DNA of 64,000 bases from contig NZ_JAAQRC020000001.1 in assembly GCF_019216885.1 (NCBI RefSeq), positions 5,397,501-5,461,500 of the forward strand, read 5' to 3'. A model generated the notes under the pieces. It was not told the DNA's origin, did no database searches, and was given only the letters and a program-made list of their open reading frames with translations. Of the stretch, positions 37,082 to 45,647 are shown piece after piece (the first letter of the stretch is position 1; each line of letters opens with the position of its first letter). The position numbers were made by a program, and so were the translations under genes. This stretch comes from Methylobacterium sp. SyP6R (GTDB lineage: Bacteria > Pseudomonadota > Alphaproteobacteria > Rhizobiales > Beijerinckiaceae).

Positions 37082-37924
37082 ATGCACGCCGCAGGCCGGC
37101 AAGCCCTCGAACTGCTCGCCCGCCTCGGCTACGGCGCCCGCGGGGTCACCTACTGCCTCGTCGGCGGCCTCGCCCTGCTGGCGACGATCGGCGTCGGCGG
37201 GCAGACCGGGGGCAGCCGCAGCGCACTCCTGATCCTGCTGGAGCGGCCCTTCGGCTGGATCCTGCTCGGGATCGTCGCCTTCGGCCTCGCCGCCTTCGCA
37301 CTCTGGCGGGTGGTCGAGGCGCTCACCGATGCCGACGGCTACGGCCGCTCGGCCAAGGGGCTGGCGACCCGGGCCGGCCACCTCGTCAGCGGCGTCACCT
37401 ATGGCGGCCTCGGCGCCTCGATGATGCTGGCGGCGCTGGGGCGCGGCACCGCCCGCCAAGCCGAGGACCAGGGCGCGCGGGACTGGACCGCCTGGCTCCT
37501 GCAGCAGCCCTTCGGCCAATGGCTCGTCGGCGCGGTCGGGCTGATCGTCATCGGCGCCGGCCTCGCCTTCGCGTGGAAGGCCTGGAAGGGCGACGTGTGC
37601 AAGCGCCTCTCCGTCCCTCACGATGCCCGCGACTGGGTGCGCCATCTCGGCCGCTTCGGCTATGCCGCGCGGGCGCTCACCTTCGGGCTGATCGGCGGCT
37701 TCCTGATCGCGGCGGCGCTCGCGAGCCGGTCGAGCGAGGTCAAGGGCCTCGGCGGCGCGCTGCAAACCCTGCGGGGCGAGCCCTATGGCTGGGTGCTGCT
37801 CGGCCTCACCGCCGCCGGCCTCGCCGCCTTCGGGGTGTTCGGCCTCGTCCAGGCCCGCTACCGCCGCATCGACCCGCCGGACCTCGACGCGGCGCGCCGG
37901 GCGGTGGAAGATATCGCGCGATAA
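37082..37924 (+). CDS. DUF1206 membrane protein
   Basis: A 280-residue inner-membrane protein with about six helices in three homologous hairpins (LARLGYGARGVTYCLVGG; TRAGHLVSGVTYGGLG; GRFGYAARALTFGLIGG), which is the DUF1206 pattern. Function is unknown. It is probably co-transcribed with the preceding DUF533 gene. Confidence 0.87.
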   Translation: MHAAGRQALELLARLGYGARGVTYCLVGGLALLATIGVGGQTGGSRSALLILLERPFGWILLGIVAFGLAAFALWRVVEALTDADGYGRSAKGLATRAGHLVSGVTYGGLGASMMLAALGRGTARQAEDQGARDWTAWLLQQPFGQWLVGAVGLIVIGAGLAFAWKAWKGDVCKRLSVPHDARDWVRHLGRFGYAARALTFGLIGGFLIAAALASRSSEVKGLGGALQTLRGEPYGWVLLGLTAAGLAAFGVFGLVQARYRRIDPPDLDAARRAVEDIAR

Positions 37925-37945
37925 GAGTGATCGGAGGAGAGGGTT

Positions 37946-38416
37946 TTGGATACGCCGCTGCCGCTTCGCACCGAGTTCCTGTTCCGCATCGCCCTGACGG
38001 TCGGCGCGCCGCAAGCGATCGGCCCCTCCCGCGGCACCGACCTGCGGGTCGTGCCGGTGACCGGCGGCACCGTCTCAGGCCCGCGCCTCGACGCCGAGGT
38101 GCTGCCTGCTCCTGCCGGCGACTGGCTGCGGGTCGAGCCTGACGGCACGACGCATCTCGACGTGCGGCTCACGTTTCGGGCTTCGGGCGGCGGCCTCGTC
38201 TATTGCCAGTATTCCGGCCTGCGCGCCGGCCCGCCGGAGGTGCTGGCCCGCCTCGGCCGCGGCGAGGCGGTGACACCGGAGGCGTATTACTTCCGCACGG
38301 CGTTGCGCTTCGAGACCGGGGCGGAGGATCTGGCCTGGCTCAACCGGGTGGTCGCCGTGGGGGTGGGGCAGCGATTGCCGCAGGGGCCGGTTTATGATGT
38401 GTATGGCGTGATGTGA
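37946..38416 (+). CDS. DUF3237 protein, TTG start
   Basis: A 156-residue beta-barrel-type protein of DUF3237. The motif GGTVSGPRLDAEVLPAPAGDW and LRFETGAEDLAWLNR are characteristic. The start is a TTG at 37946 directly preceded by GGAGGAGAGG, and no ATG or GTG lies near. It follows DUF1206 by 21 bases. Function unknown. Confidence 0.85.
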   Translation: MDTPLPLRTEFLFRIALTVGAPQAIGPSRGTDLRVVPVTGGTVSGPRLDAEVLPAPAGDWLRVEPDGTTHLDVRLTFRASGGGLVYCQYSGLRAGPPEVLARLGRGEAVTPEAYYFRTALRFETGAEDLAWLNRVVAVGVGQRLPQGPVYDVYGVM

Positions 38417-38711
38417 TGCGGCTGAAGCCGGTAGAGGTGACACGGCTGTTCCCGGTACCGTGTATTGAGTTCCCGCAGCAATTATTGACACCCTCCGCGT
38501 CATCCCGGGGCCGCGCAGCGGAGCCCGGGATCCAGAACCGCAGGTCTTGCAGACGAAGCCGAGGCGTGTTCCGGGTTGCCGTTCTCAGCCTGACTATCTG
38601 AATTCCAGACTCCGCTGCCCGGCTTCGAAATGACATGTTGGAAAATGATCGATACGGTGAAGATATTTTTCGTTCTGCTCTCGGGATCTGTTGATCGATC
38701 CAACGACTTAA
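38417..38711. other. Gene-free stretch with an interspersed palindrome
   Basis: No supported gene. At about 38498-38535 lies a GC-rich palindrome (TCATCCCGGGGCCGCGCAGC facing GAGCCCGGGATCC), a type of interspersed repeat common in this group. The stretch continues into repeat family B copy 2. Confidence 0.6.
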
Positions 38712-38864
38712 TCCCACACACAACCTTATCCTGAGGTGTCAGGCCATCGGAGATGGACTGACCTCGAAGGAGACTCCATAAGTCGCTGCGATCGCTGGAG
38801 CCCTCCTTCGAGGTCAGTCGATCTGCGATCGACTAACACCTCAGGATGAGGTGGGAGGGTGGGA
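38712..38864. repeat. Dispersed palindromic element, family B, copy 2
   Basis: About 153 bases bounded by TCCCAC and GGGTGGGA with arms CCTTATCCTGAGG and CCTCAGGATGAGG and an identical inner run around GAGGTCAGTCGATCTGCGAT. It matches the element at 22182 in layout and sequence of the right half. It lies next to an antitoxin-like fragment. Confidence 0.9.
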
Positions 38865-38916
38865 TATTTCGTGCTCCCTCTCAGTTTTCGGCAGAGCAAT
38901 CCACTCAGACAGACGC

Positions 38917-39108
38917 TCAGGCTCGGTCTGACGTGCTGGATATGGCCGTGCTGCACGTGGCAGAACGGACATCCTCATCACAGGCCAGCTGCGCGCACAT
39001 GCGGGCGAAGGCTTCTGCGACAGGCATGAGTCGTCCCGCCTCGGCATCGGCGATGCCGCGAACAAGAGCGGCATCGATCGTTTTCAGCCTCGTCTCGCGA
39101 TCCGTCAC
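38917..39108 (-). CDS. Short antitoxin-like fragment
   Basis: A 63-residue product from a GTG. Its first 45 residues (DRETRLKTIDAALVRGIADA, then RLMPVAEAFARM) resemble the N-terminal part of small ParD/CopG-type antitoxins, but the tail is polar and unrelated and no toxin gene follows. Repeat family B copy 2 occupies the place where the rest would be. It may be a remnant; expression is doubtful. Confidence 0.35.
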   Translation of the reverse strand: MTDRETRLKTIDAALVRGIADAEAGRLMPVAEAFARMCAQLACDEDVRSATCSTAISSTSDRA

Positions 39109-39175
39109 AGTCCAACTCTATGCTCGGACGGAGAGGATCGGGCCACGACGCTCTGACAAACGCCGAGCCGGCGCC

Positions 39176-40354
39176 TCAGCGCCGATTCCCCTCCAGGAAC
39201 GCCCCGATCCGCTCCAGCGCCCGCGCAATATTCTCCGCAGAATTGGCGTAGGACAGGCGCAGATACCCCTCGCCATGCACGCCGAAATCCGGCCCGCCGA
39301 TCGTCGCGACGCCGGCTTCTTCCAGCAGCGCGGATGCCAGCGCCTTGGCCTTCCACCCGGTCTCGGAGATGTTCGGGAACGCGTAGAACGCGCCCTTCGG
39401 GGTGATGCAGGACACGCCCGGCAGGCGGTTCAGCCCCTCGACCACCAGGAGGCGGCGGCGGTCGAACTCGGCCATCATGGCGGCGACGCAATCCTGCGGC
39501 CCGTCCAGCGCCGCGATGCCGGCCCATTGCGTCGCGGCGTTGACGCAGGAGAACGAGTTCACCGCGAGCTTGCGGGCGGCATCGTAGAGCGGCGCCGGCC
39601 AGACCGACCAGCCGAGGCGCCAGCCGGTCATCGCGTAGGTCTTGGAGGCGCCGTCGAGGTAGATCAGTCGGTCGCGGATCTCCGGATAGGCGAGCAGCGT
39701 GTGGTGGCGCTCGCCGTCATAGGTCATCGTGCCGTAGATCTCGTCCGACATGATCGTCACGTCGGGATGCGCGGCGAGGCCGGCGACGAGCGTGTCGATC
39801 TCGGCCTTCGGGGTCACGCCCCCCGTGGGGTTGGCGGGAGAGTTCAGGATCAGCAGGCGGGTGCGCGGGGTGATGAGCGCGAGCGTCTCCTCGGCCGAGA
39901 AGGCGAAGCCGTTCGCCTCGCGGATCGGCACCGGCACCGGCGTGGCGCCGGTGAACTCGATCATCGAGCGGTAGATCGGGAAACCCGGATCCGGATACAG
40001 GATCTCGGCCCCCGGCTCGCCGAACATCAGGATCGCCATGAACATGGTGACCTTGCCGCCCGGCACGATCATCACGCTGTCGGGCGAGACCTGGACGCCG
40101 AGACGCCGGTCGAGGTCGCGGGACACCGCCTCGCGCAAGGGCAGGATGCCGGTCGCCGGGGTGTAGCCGTGATGCCCGTCCTGCAGGGCCTTCACCGCCG
40201 CCTCGACGACGTGGGGCGGGGTCGGCATGTCGGGCTGGCCGATGCCGAGATTGATCACGTCGCGGCCGGCCTGGGCGAGGGCGGTCGCGCGGGCGAGGAC
40301 CGCGAAGGCGTTCTCCTCCCCGATGCGCGAGAAGGCGGGGACGATCACGGGCAT
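39176..40354 (-). CDS. PLP-dependent class I/II aminotransferase
   Basis: A 392-residue fold-type I aminotransferase. The cofactor Lys lies in [16 protein letters not shown] near residue 235, with [20 protein letters not shown] and the substrate Arg in EGYLRLSYA. The sequence is in the aspartate/aromatic group, but the exact amino donor cannot be named. It is followed upstream by a small membrane protein gene on the same strand. Confidence 0.92.
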   Translation of the reverse strand: MPVIVPAFSRIGEENAFAVLARATALAQAGRDVINLGIGQPDMPTPPHVVEAAVKALQDGHHGYTPATGILPLREAVSRDLDRRLGVQVSPDSVMIVPGGKVTMFMAILMFGEPGAEILYPDPGFPIYRSMIEFTGATPVPVPIREANGFAFSAEETLALITPRTRLLILNSPANPTGGVTPKAEIDTLVAGLAAHPDVTIMSDEIYGTMTYDGERHHTLLAYPEIRDRLIYLDGASKTYAMTGWRLGWSVWPAPLYDAARKLAVNSFSCVNAATQWAGIAALDGPQDCVAAMMAEFDRRRLLVVEGLNRLPGVSCITPKGAFYAFPNISETGWKAKALASALLEEAGVATIGGPDFGVHGEGYLRLSYANSAENIARALERIGAFLEGNRR

Positions 40355-40446
40355 GGCGGTCTCTCGTTTCCTCGAATGCGGTCGAGGCGGGGCGTGCCCC
40401 GCCTTTAGCGGTCCCGCGGCCTTCTGGTGCCGTCGGGACGGTTCGA

Positions 40447-40659
40447 TCAGCGCGACGAGTTCTTCTCGGCGAGCCGGCTGACGCCGAACGAGAGCGCGCC
40501 GCCGAGCACGATCAGGATGATGCCGGTCTTGATCGCGGCCCAGAGCAGCGAGCGCTCGATGCCCTCGTCGGTCAGCATGATGATCAGGCAGACGAGGACC
40601 GGGATCGACACCACGATGGCGATCGGCACCAGCGGGTTGGTCGTCTTCTCTTGGCTCAT
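40447..40659 (-). CDS. Small two-helix membrane protein
   Basis: A 70-residue protein with two hydrophobic helices ([21 protein letters not shown] and [20 protein letters not shown]). Start at ATG 40659 after GGGGGAG. It lies 92 bases ahead of the aminotransferase on the same strand and is divergent from the dehydratase. Function unknown. Confidence 0.75.
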   Translation of the reverse strand: MSQEKTTNPLVPIAIVVSIPVLVCLIIMLTDEGIERSLLWAAIKTGIILIVLGGALSFGVSRLAEKNSSR

Positions 40660-40884
40660 TGGGCGGCTCCCCCGAACGATCGAGCTGTATGGTTCAGCCG
40701 GCCTCATAGCACCGCTCGCCCGCCTTGCGACAGCGCCCGGACGATAAACTTATGGCTCGTCGGGGTCGCAGGCGGCGGAGGCCCGGGCATGCGCGCGGCG
40801 GTGTTGCCTTCCTGCACCGGCCGGGTCCATAGGTTCCCCGGAACGGTTCTCGACAAGAACGAATTCGGGAAGGACGACCCCGCC

Positions 40885-42696
40885 ATGGCCCAGACGCCGC
40901 GCCCCCGCATCGACGCCAGCCGCCTGCGTTCGCGCCTCTGGTTCGACAACCCGGACAACCCGGGCATGACCGCGCTCTACCTCGAGCGCTACCTCAATTT
41001 CGGCCTGACCGTCGGCGAGCTGCGCGGCGGCAAGCCGCTGATCGGCATCGCCCAGACCGGCTCCGACCTGTCGCCCTGCAACCGCCACCACCTCGAACTG
41101 GCCAAGCGCGTGCGCGAGGGCATCACGGCGGCCGGCGGCGTGGCCTTCGAGTTCCCGTGCCACCCGATCCAGGAGACCGGCAAGCGGCCGACGGCGTCCC
41201 TCGACCGCAACCTCGCCTACTTGTCCCTCGTCGAGGTGCTGTACGGCTATCCCCTCGACGGCGTCGTGCTGCTCACCGGCTGCGACAAGACCATGCCGGC
41301 CTGCCTGATGGCGGCCGCCACCGTGAACATCCCGACGATCTCGCTCAATGTCGGCCCGATGCTGAACGGCTGGAGCCGCGGCGAGCGCACCGGCTCGGGC
41401 ACCGTGGTGTGGAAGGCCCGCGAGCGCCACGCCGCCGGCGACATCGACTACCAGCAATTCCTCGACATCGTGGCCTCCTCGGCGCCCTCGACCGGGCATT
41501 GCAACACGATGGGCACCGCCTCGACCATGAACGCGCTGGCGGAAGCGCTCGGCATGGCGCTGCCGGGCTCGGCGGCGATCCCCGCGCCCTACCGCGAGCG
41601 CGGACAAGCCGCCTACGCCACCGGCCAGCGCATCGTCGACATGGTGTGGGAGGACCTGAAGCCCTCCGACATCCTGACCCGCGAGGCGTTCGAGAACGCG
41701 ATCGTCGCCAACACCGCTATCGGCGGCTCGACCAACGCGCCGATCCACATCAACGCCATCGCCAAGCTGATCGGCGTGCCGCTCTCCTGCGACGACTGGG
41801 AGCGCGTCGGCTACGACATCCCGCTCCTCGTCAACATGCAGCCCGCCGGCCAATATCTCGGCGAGGAATATTATCGCGCCGGCGGCCTGCCGGCGGTGAT
41901 GTCGGAGCTGATCGAGGCCGGCAAGCTCCATGCCGACGCGCTCACCTGCAACGGCAAGACCGTTGCCGAGAACTGCGCGGGCGCCCAGACCTGGGATCGC
42001 GACGTCATCAAGCCCTATGGCGAGCCGATGCGGGAGCGCGCCGGGTTCCTCAACCTCAAGGGCTCGCTGTTCGATTCCGCGATCATGAAGACCAGCGTGA
42101 TCAGCCGGGAGTTCTACGACCGCTACCTCGCCAACCCGGACGATCCCTACGCCTTCGAGGGGCGTGTCGTGGTGTTCGACGGGCCGGAGGATTACCACCA
42201 CCGCATCGACGATCCGGCGCTCGAGATCGACGAGCACACGGTGCTGATCATGCGGGGCGCCGGGCCGATCGGCTATCCGGGCGCGGCCGAGGTCGTGAAC
42301 ATGCAGCCCCCGGGCGAGCTGATCCGCAAGGGCGTGCTGTCGCTGCCCTGCATCGGCGACGGGCGCCAGTCCGGCACCTCGGGCACGCCCTCGATCCTCA
42401 ACGCCTCGCCGGAGGCGGCGGCCGGCGGCGGTCTGGCGCTGCTCCAGAACGGCGACCGGGTCCGGATCGACCTCAACAAGCGCACCGCCGACATCCTGCT
42501 CCCCGAGGAGGAGATCCAGCGGCGCCGCGACGACCTCAACGCCCGGGGCGGCTACCCCTACCCGGCGAGCCAGACCCCCTGGCAGGCGATCCAGCGCGCG
42601 ATGGTGGACCAGCTCTCCGAGGGCATGATCCTCAAGGGCTCCGAGGCCTTCCAGCGCATCGCACAGACGCATGGGGTGCCGCGCGACAACCACTAG
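40885..42696 (+). CDS. xylD: IlvD/Edd-family dehydratase, most like D-xylonate dehydratase
   Basis: A 603-residue iron-sulfur dehydratase. Cluster cysteines are Cys65 (SPCNRHH), Cys133 (TGCDKTMPA) and Cys206 ([10 protein letters not shown]). The opening [20 protein letters not shown] and the C-terminal PRDNH closely resemble the Caulobacter D-xylonate dehydratase as I recall it, more than dihydroxy-acid dehydratase. It would dehydrate a sugar acid to a 2-keto-3-deoxy acid. No other xylose-pathway gene is adjacent. The stop codon abuts repeat family C. Confidence 0.85.
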   Translation: MAQTPRPRIDASRLRSRLWFDNPDNPGMTALYLERYLNFGLTVGELRGGKPLIGIAQTGSDLSPCNRHHLELAKRVREGITAAGGVAFEFPCHPIQETGKRPTASLDRNLAYLSLVEVLYGYPLDGVVLLTGCDKTMPACLMAAATVNIPTISLNVGPMLNGWSRGERTGSGTVVWKARERHAAGDIDYQQFLDIVASSAPSTGHCNTMGTASTMNALAEALGMALPGSAAIPAPYRERGQAAYATGQRIVDMVWEDLKPSDILTREAFENAIVANTAIGGSTNAPIHINAIAKLIGVPLSCDDWERVGYDIPLLVNMQPAGQYLGEEYYRAGGLPAVMSELIEAGKLHADALTCNGKTVAENCAGAQTWDRDVIKPYGEPMRERAGFLNLKGSLFDSAIMKTSVISREFYDRYLANPDDPYAFEGRVVVFDGPEDYHHRIDDPALEIDEHTVLIMRGAGPIGYPGAAEVVNMQPPGELIRKGVLSLPCIGDGRQSGTSGTPSILNASPEAAAGGGLALLQNGDRVRIDLNKRTADILLPEEEIQRRRDDLNARGGYPYPASQTPWQAIQRAMVDQLSEGMILKGSEAFQRIAQTHGVPRDNH

Positions 42697-42749
42697 AGCA
42701 TTTTCCGACGAAGTGGAAACCGGTTCGTCGCAGACAATGCGGCAAAACA
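42696..42749. repeat. Dispersed repeat family C, copy 1
   Basis: About 54 bases, GAGCATTTTCCGACGAAGTG at the start and GACAATGCGGCAAAA near the end, containing the palindromic core CGACGAA...TTCGTCG. It begins on the last base of the xylD stop. Copy 2 lies at 54735-54789 in the other orientation. Confidence 0.93.
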
Positions 42750-42898
42750 AGGACTTAGAGAGCTTCGCGATTGCAGCGCGATCGTGACGTGATCTGAAAG
42801 ACCGCCGCCCCGGACCGCGGACGATTCGGGGCGGTACAGGGTCCCGGCTCATCCCGGGAGCCTGTTCGAGCGGTTGCGTCGATCGATCCAAATAGAAA

Positions 42899-42940
42899 TT
42901 CGCGAGCCCAGGGTGGCATTTGCCACCCTTGGCTCGCGAA
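42899..42940. repeat. 42-base hairpin
   Basis: Arms of 20 bases, TTCGCGAGCCCAGGGTGGCA and its complement with one G-T pair, around a TT loop. An ACAATTT follows. It could be a terminator for xylD or a stand-alone palindrome. Confidence 0.9.
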
Positions 42941-43019
42941 ACAATTTCATCCGCTAGGGACCGCGAAGCCGGTGAACAACTGATACCAACTGTCGTTGAA
43001 AACGACCTTTGGTTCCGTT

Positions 43020-43079
43020 CTCGAATTTTCCGCCAAGCCCAAGATCCCGGACTTCTGGGCTTGGTGTCGAAAATTCGAG
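43020..43079. repeat. 60-base nested inverted repeat
   Basis: Outer arms CTCGAATTTTC / GAAAATTCGAG (11 of 11) and inner arms CCAAGCCCA / TGGGCTTGG (9 of 9), separated by short asymmetric bases. Confidence 0.92.
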
Positions 43080-43089
43080 ATGGGTCAAT

Positions 43090-43140
43090 GGCCCCGTCGA
43101 TCTCGGGCTCGCCCGAGATCGAAGCGATGCGTCAGCATCT
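43090..43140. repeat. Dispersed repeat family D, copy 1
   Basis: About 50 bases around CGTCGATCTCGGGCTCGCCC, with an internal hairpin TCTCGGGC/GCCCGAGA. It is about 85 per cent alike to 48909-48957. Confidence 0.8.
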
Positions 43141-43310
43141 TGGGCCGTTGGTTATGAGATCGGAATCGACCGATCCAAGAGCCTCTCGCGCTAAGAATTT
43201 CTTAACCACAAAACGCTCAAAATTCTAGACCATGCAGGTCACGGGCCACGAAAAAGCCGGGGCGCGAACCCCGGCCCGCCGTCGACGACCGATCGGGCGT
43301 GAAGCCCGGC

Positions 43311-43490
43311 TCAGCCGAGGTTCAGGCGGTCCACCTTCGTGCCCGCCCCGCGCAACGATTCCGGGATCGCCGCGAAATCGGCGTAACCCGCCTCGCGCGC
43401 CATCGCGTCGAGGGCCTGCTGCTCGTTCTCGGCGCCGCCGGTCCAGAGAATGGCGCCGGTCGCGGTCTGCCTGACCTGGAAGATGGCCAT
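43311..43490 (-). CDS. Small conserved-looking hypothetical protein
   Basis: A 59-residue protein, MAIFQVRQTATGAILWTGGA at the start, with the ATG at 43490 following GGAGGA. It has a beta-rich first half and a helical second half (EQQALDAMAREAGYADF). I do not recognise a named family. It is divergent from the tetR gene, and the palindrome at 43596 lies in their shared gap, so it may be co-regulated. Confidence 0.7.
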   Translation of the reverse strand: MAIFQVRQTATGAILWTGGAENEQQALDAMAREAGYADFAAIPESLRGAGTKVDRLNLG

Positions 43491-43595
43491 GAACACTGTC
43501 CTCCCACTGAAGACTGAGATCCTGGCCGTCAACGCGCGCCGCTCGGTGGAGGTTGCACGGCATCGAACGTTGCGGGAACACCCGAATCGGGTGTA

Positions 43596-43615
43596 GAGAA
43601 TGAACGTTCATTCTC
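43596..43615. promoter_or_regulatory. Perfect 20-bp palindrome, likely TetR operator
   Basis: Half-site GAGAATGAAC and its exact complement lie 13 bases before the tetR start. TetR-family repressors bind such sites and repress their own efflux operon. Core TGAACGTTCA. Confidence 0.85.
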
Positions 43616-43628
43616 ATGGCCTCCCCAC

Positions 43629-44363
43629 GTGCCGCCTCAAGCCAGCCCTGCCCGCCTCGATTCGGCCGAGGGACGCCGCTCCCGCATCCTCGATGCGGCG
43701 GAGGCCTGCTTCGTCCGCCACGGCTTCCACCGCGCCACGATGCACGACGTGGCGGCGGAGGCCGGCATGAGCCCCGGCAACCTCTACCGCTACTTCCCGT
43801 CGAAGGACGCGATCGTCGCCGGCCTCGCCGAGCGCGACCGCGCCGCGGTGGCCGAGGATTTTTCGGGCATCGAGGCCGCCCCGGACCTGATGCAGGCCTT
43901 CGCTTCCCTGGCGCGGCGCCACCTCGCCGAGGCCCCGGCCGAGAAGGCGGTGCTCTGCCTGGAGATGTGGGCCGAGGCGACCCGCAACCCCGCCATGGCG
44001 GCGATCTGCCGGGACTTCGAGCGCGAGATCTCGGCGCGCCTCTCCGGCCTCTACCGCCGGGCGCAAGACCGTCTCGACCGACAAGACCGTCTCGACCGAC
44101 AAGACCGTCTCGACCGACAAGACCGTCTCGACCGACAAGATCGTCGCGACCCGCCGCTCCCCGGCGCCGACCCGGAGGCGCTCGCCCGCCTCGCCATGGT
44201 GATGGCCGACGGCATCATGGTCCGCCGTGCCCTCTCGCCCGATTTCGCCCCCGGCCCCGTCATCGACGCCATGCTGACCCTGATCGGCGCGGCGCTCGAC
44301 GGCCGCTTCGACCCGACCGGCCCCGTCCCGACGGGGCCGTCCACTCCGGAACCCGCCCGATGA
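43629..44363 (+). CDS. TetR/AcrR-family repressor with a repeat-encoded linker
   Basis: A 244-residue regulator. Helix-turn-helix at residues 16-62 (RILDAAEACFVRHGFHRATM, then AEAGMSPGNLYRYFPSKD). Between residues 146 and 174 a run of QDRLDR units, encoded by an 18-bp DNA tandem repeat, interrupts the ligand domain and adds about 28 charged residues. It starts with GTG and overlaps the adaptor gene by 4 bases (ATGA). It likely represses the RND operon through the upstream palindrome. Confidence 0.93.
   Translation: MPPQASPARLDSAEGRRSRILDAAEACFVRHGFHRATMHDVAAEAGMSPGNLYRYFPSKDAIVAGLAERDRAAVAEDFSGIEAAPDLMQAFASLARRHLAEAPAEKAVLCLEMWAEATRNPAMAAICRDFEREISARLSGLYRRAQDRLDRQDRLDRQDRLDRQDRLDRQDRRDPPLPGADPEALARLAMVMADGIMVRRALSPDFAPGPVIDAMLTLIGAALDGRFDPTGPVPTGPSTPEPAR
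44064..44151. repeat. 18-bp coding tandem repeat in tetR
   Basis: Four identical copies of CAAGACCGTCTCGACCGA (44064-44135) and a degenerate fifth. The period is a multiple of three, so copy number can change without breaking the frame. Confidence 0.97.
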
Positions 44364-45580
44364 TCCGCCTCCGTCGCCGCGCCGGCGTTCCGGCCGCCCT
44401 TCTCGCCGCTCTCGCCGCTGCACCCGCCATCGCCGCCGAGACCGCGCCCGCCGCCGGCCCCGTCGTCACCGCCGCGCCCGCGCCCGCCGTCACCGTCGCG
44501 GTGGCCGCCGAGCGCGAGGTCGTCGAGCACGCCGTCGTCACCGGCAACCTTGTGCCGCGCGACGAGATCCTCGTCTCGCCGGAGATCGAGGGCTGCCGCA
44601 TCACCGAGCTGCTGGTGGAGGAGGGCGACCGGGTCGCCAAGGGGGCGGTGCTGGCCCGCCTCTCCCGCGAGATGATCGACACCCAGCTCGCCCAGAATGC
44701 CGCCGCGATCGCCCGCGCCGAGGGCGCGGTGGCGCAGGCGCGCAGCTCGATCGTGCAGGCCGAGGCCGCGCAGGTCGAGGCGAGCCTGTCGCTCGAGCGC
44801 GCCCAGAGCCTGATGAAGACCGGCAACGGCACCGCGGCGGTGCTGGAGCAGCGGGAATCCGCCGCCAAGGGCGCCGAGGGCCGGCTGTCGGCCGCCCGCA
44901 ACGGGCTGACCATCGCGCAGGCCGACCTCGCCCAGGCGCGGGCGCAACGCAGCGAACTCGACCTGAAGCTCGCCCGCACCGAGATCCGCGCGCCGGAAGG
45001 CGGCATCGTCAGCCGCCGCACCGCCCGGGTCGGCGCCACTGCGAGCGCCTCCGCCGAGCCGCTGTTTCGCCTGATCGCCCGCGGCGAGATCGAGCTCGAG
45101 GGCGAGGTGCCGGAGACCGGGCTCGCGCGGCTGCGCGCCGGCGCCCCGGCAAGCCTCGACCTCGACACCACAGACGGGCCGGTCGCGGTCTCAGGGCGCG
45201 TCCGGGTCGTCTATCCGGAAGTCGACCGGGCGACCCGCCTCGGCAAGGTCCGCATCAAGCTCGAGGCCGATCCGCGCCTGCGCATCGGCGCCTTCGCCCG
45301 CGGCGCCGTCGAGGCGGCGCGGCGCACCGGCGTCGCGGTGCCGCTCGCCTCGGTGGTCTACGGCGCTTCGGGCCCGACCGTGCTGGTGGTCTCCGGCGAG
45401 CGGGTCGAGCTGCGCCCGATCCGCACCGGCCTCTCGGCCGGCGGCTTCATCGAGGTCCGCGACGGGGTCAAGGCCGGGGAGGCCGTGGTGGCCCGGGCCG
45501 GCAGCTTCCTGCGCGACGGCGACCGGGTGCGGCCGATCTATCCCGCGATGCCCGCGACCGCCGAGGCGGGGCGTCCTTGA
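44360..45580 (+). CDS. RND efflux periplasmic adaptor (membrane fusion protein)
   Basis: A 406-residue exported adaptor with a signal peptide (VPAALLAALAAAPAIAAE). A lipoyl/barrel-sandwich domain (residues 60-100) surrounds a coiled-coil hairpin (115-210, Ala/Glu/Gln-rich) and a beta-barrel domain follows. It links the inner-membrane pump encoded next to an outer-membrane channel; no TolC-type gene lies in the window. Translationally coupled to tetR. Confidence 0.93.
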   Translation: MIRLRRRAGVPAALLAALAAAPAIAAETAPAAGPVVTAAPAPAVTVAVAAEREVVEHAVVTGNLVPRDEILVSPEIEGCRITELLVEEGDRVAKGAVLARLSREMIDTQLAQNAAAIARAEGAVAQARSSIVQAEAAQVEASLSLERAQSLMKTGNGTAAVLEQRESAAKGAEGRLSAARNGLTIAQADLAQARAQRSELDLKLARTEIRAPEGGIVSRRTARVGATASASAEPLFRLIARGEIELEGEVPETGLARLRAGAPASLDLDTTDGPVAVSGRVRVVYPEVDRATRLGKVRIKLEADPRLRIGAFARGAVEAARRTGVAVPLASVVYGASGPTVLVVSGERVELRPIRTGLSAGGFIEVRDGVKAGEAVVARAGSFLRDGDRVRPIYPAMPATAEAGRP

Positions 45581-45647
45581 CGCCCCCATCCTGATTCGCC
45601 GGCGTCCCTGACACCTCTCGCTTCTCATTCCTGAACGGATCCGCGCG

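Larger units (their letters stand above)
42750..43310. other. Gene-free stretch with two long hairpins
   Basis: Between the dehydratase and the small protein at 43311 I find no supported gene; the short frames that cross it only shadow hairpins. It holds inverted repeats at 42899-42940 and 43020-43079 and a family D repeat at 43090-43140. Confidence 0.7.

Noticed and set aside
42920..43228. A 102-codon frame after xylD
   Set aside because: It crosses two hairpins and a family D repeat, has no ribosome site and no family signal.
42750..43310. Possible tRNA or riboswitch in the long hairpins
   Set aside because: No cloverleaf, anticodon arm or known aptamer core could be fitted; the stems are simple palindromes.
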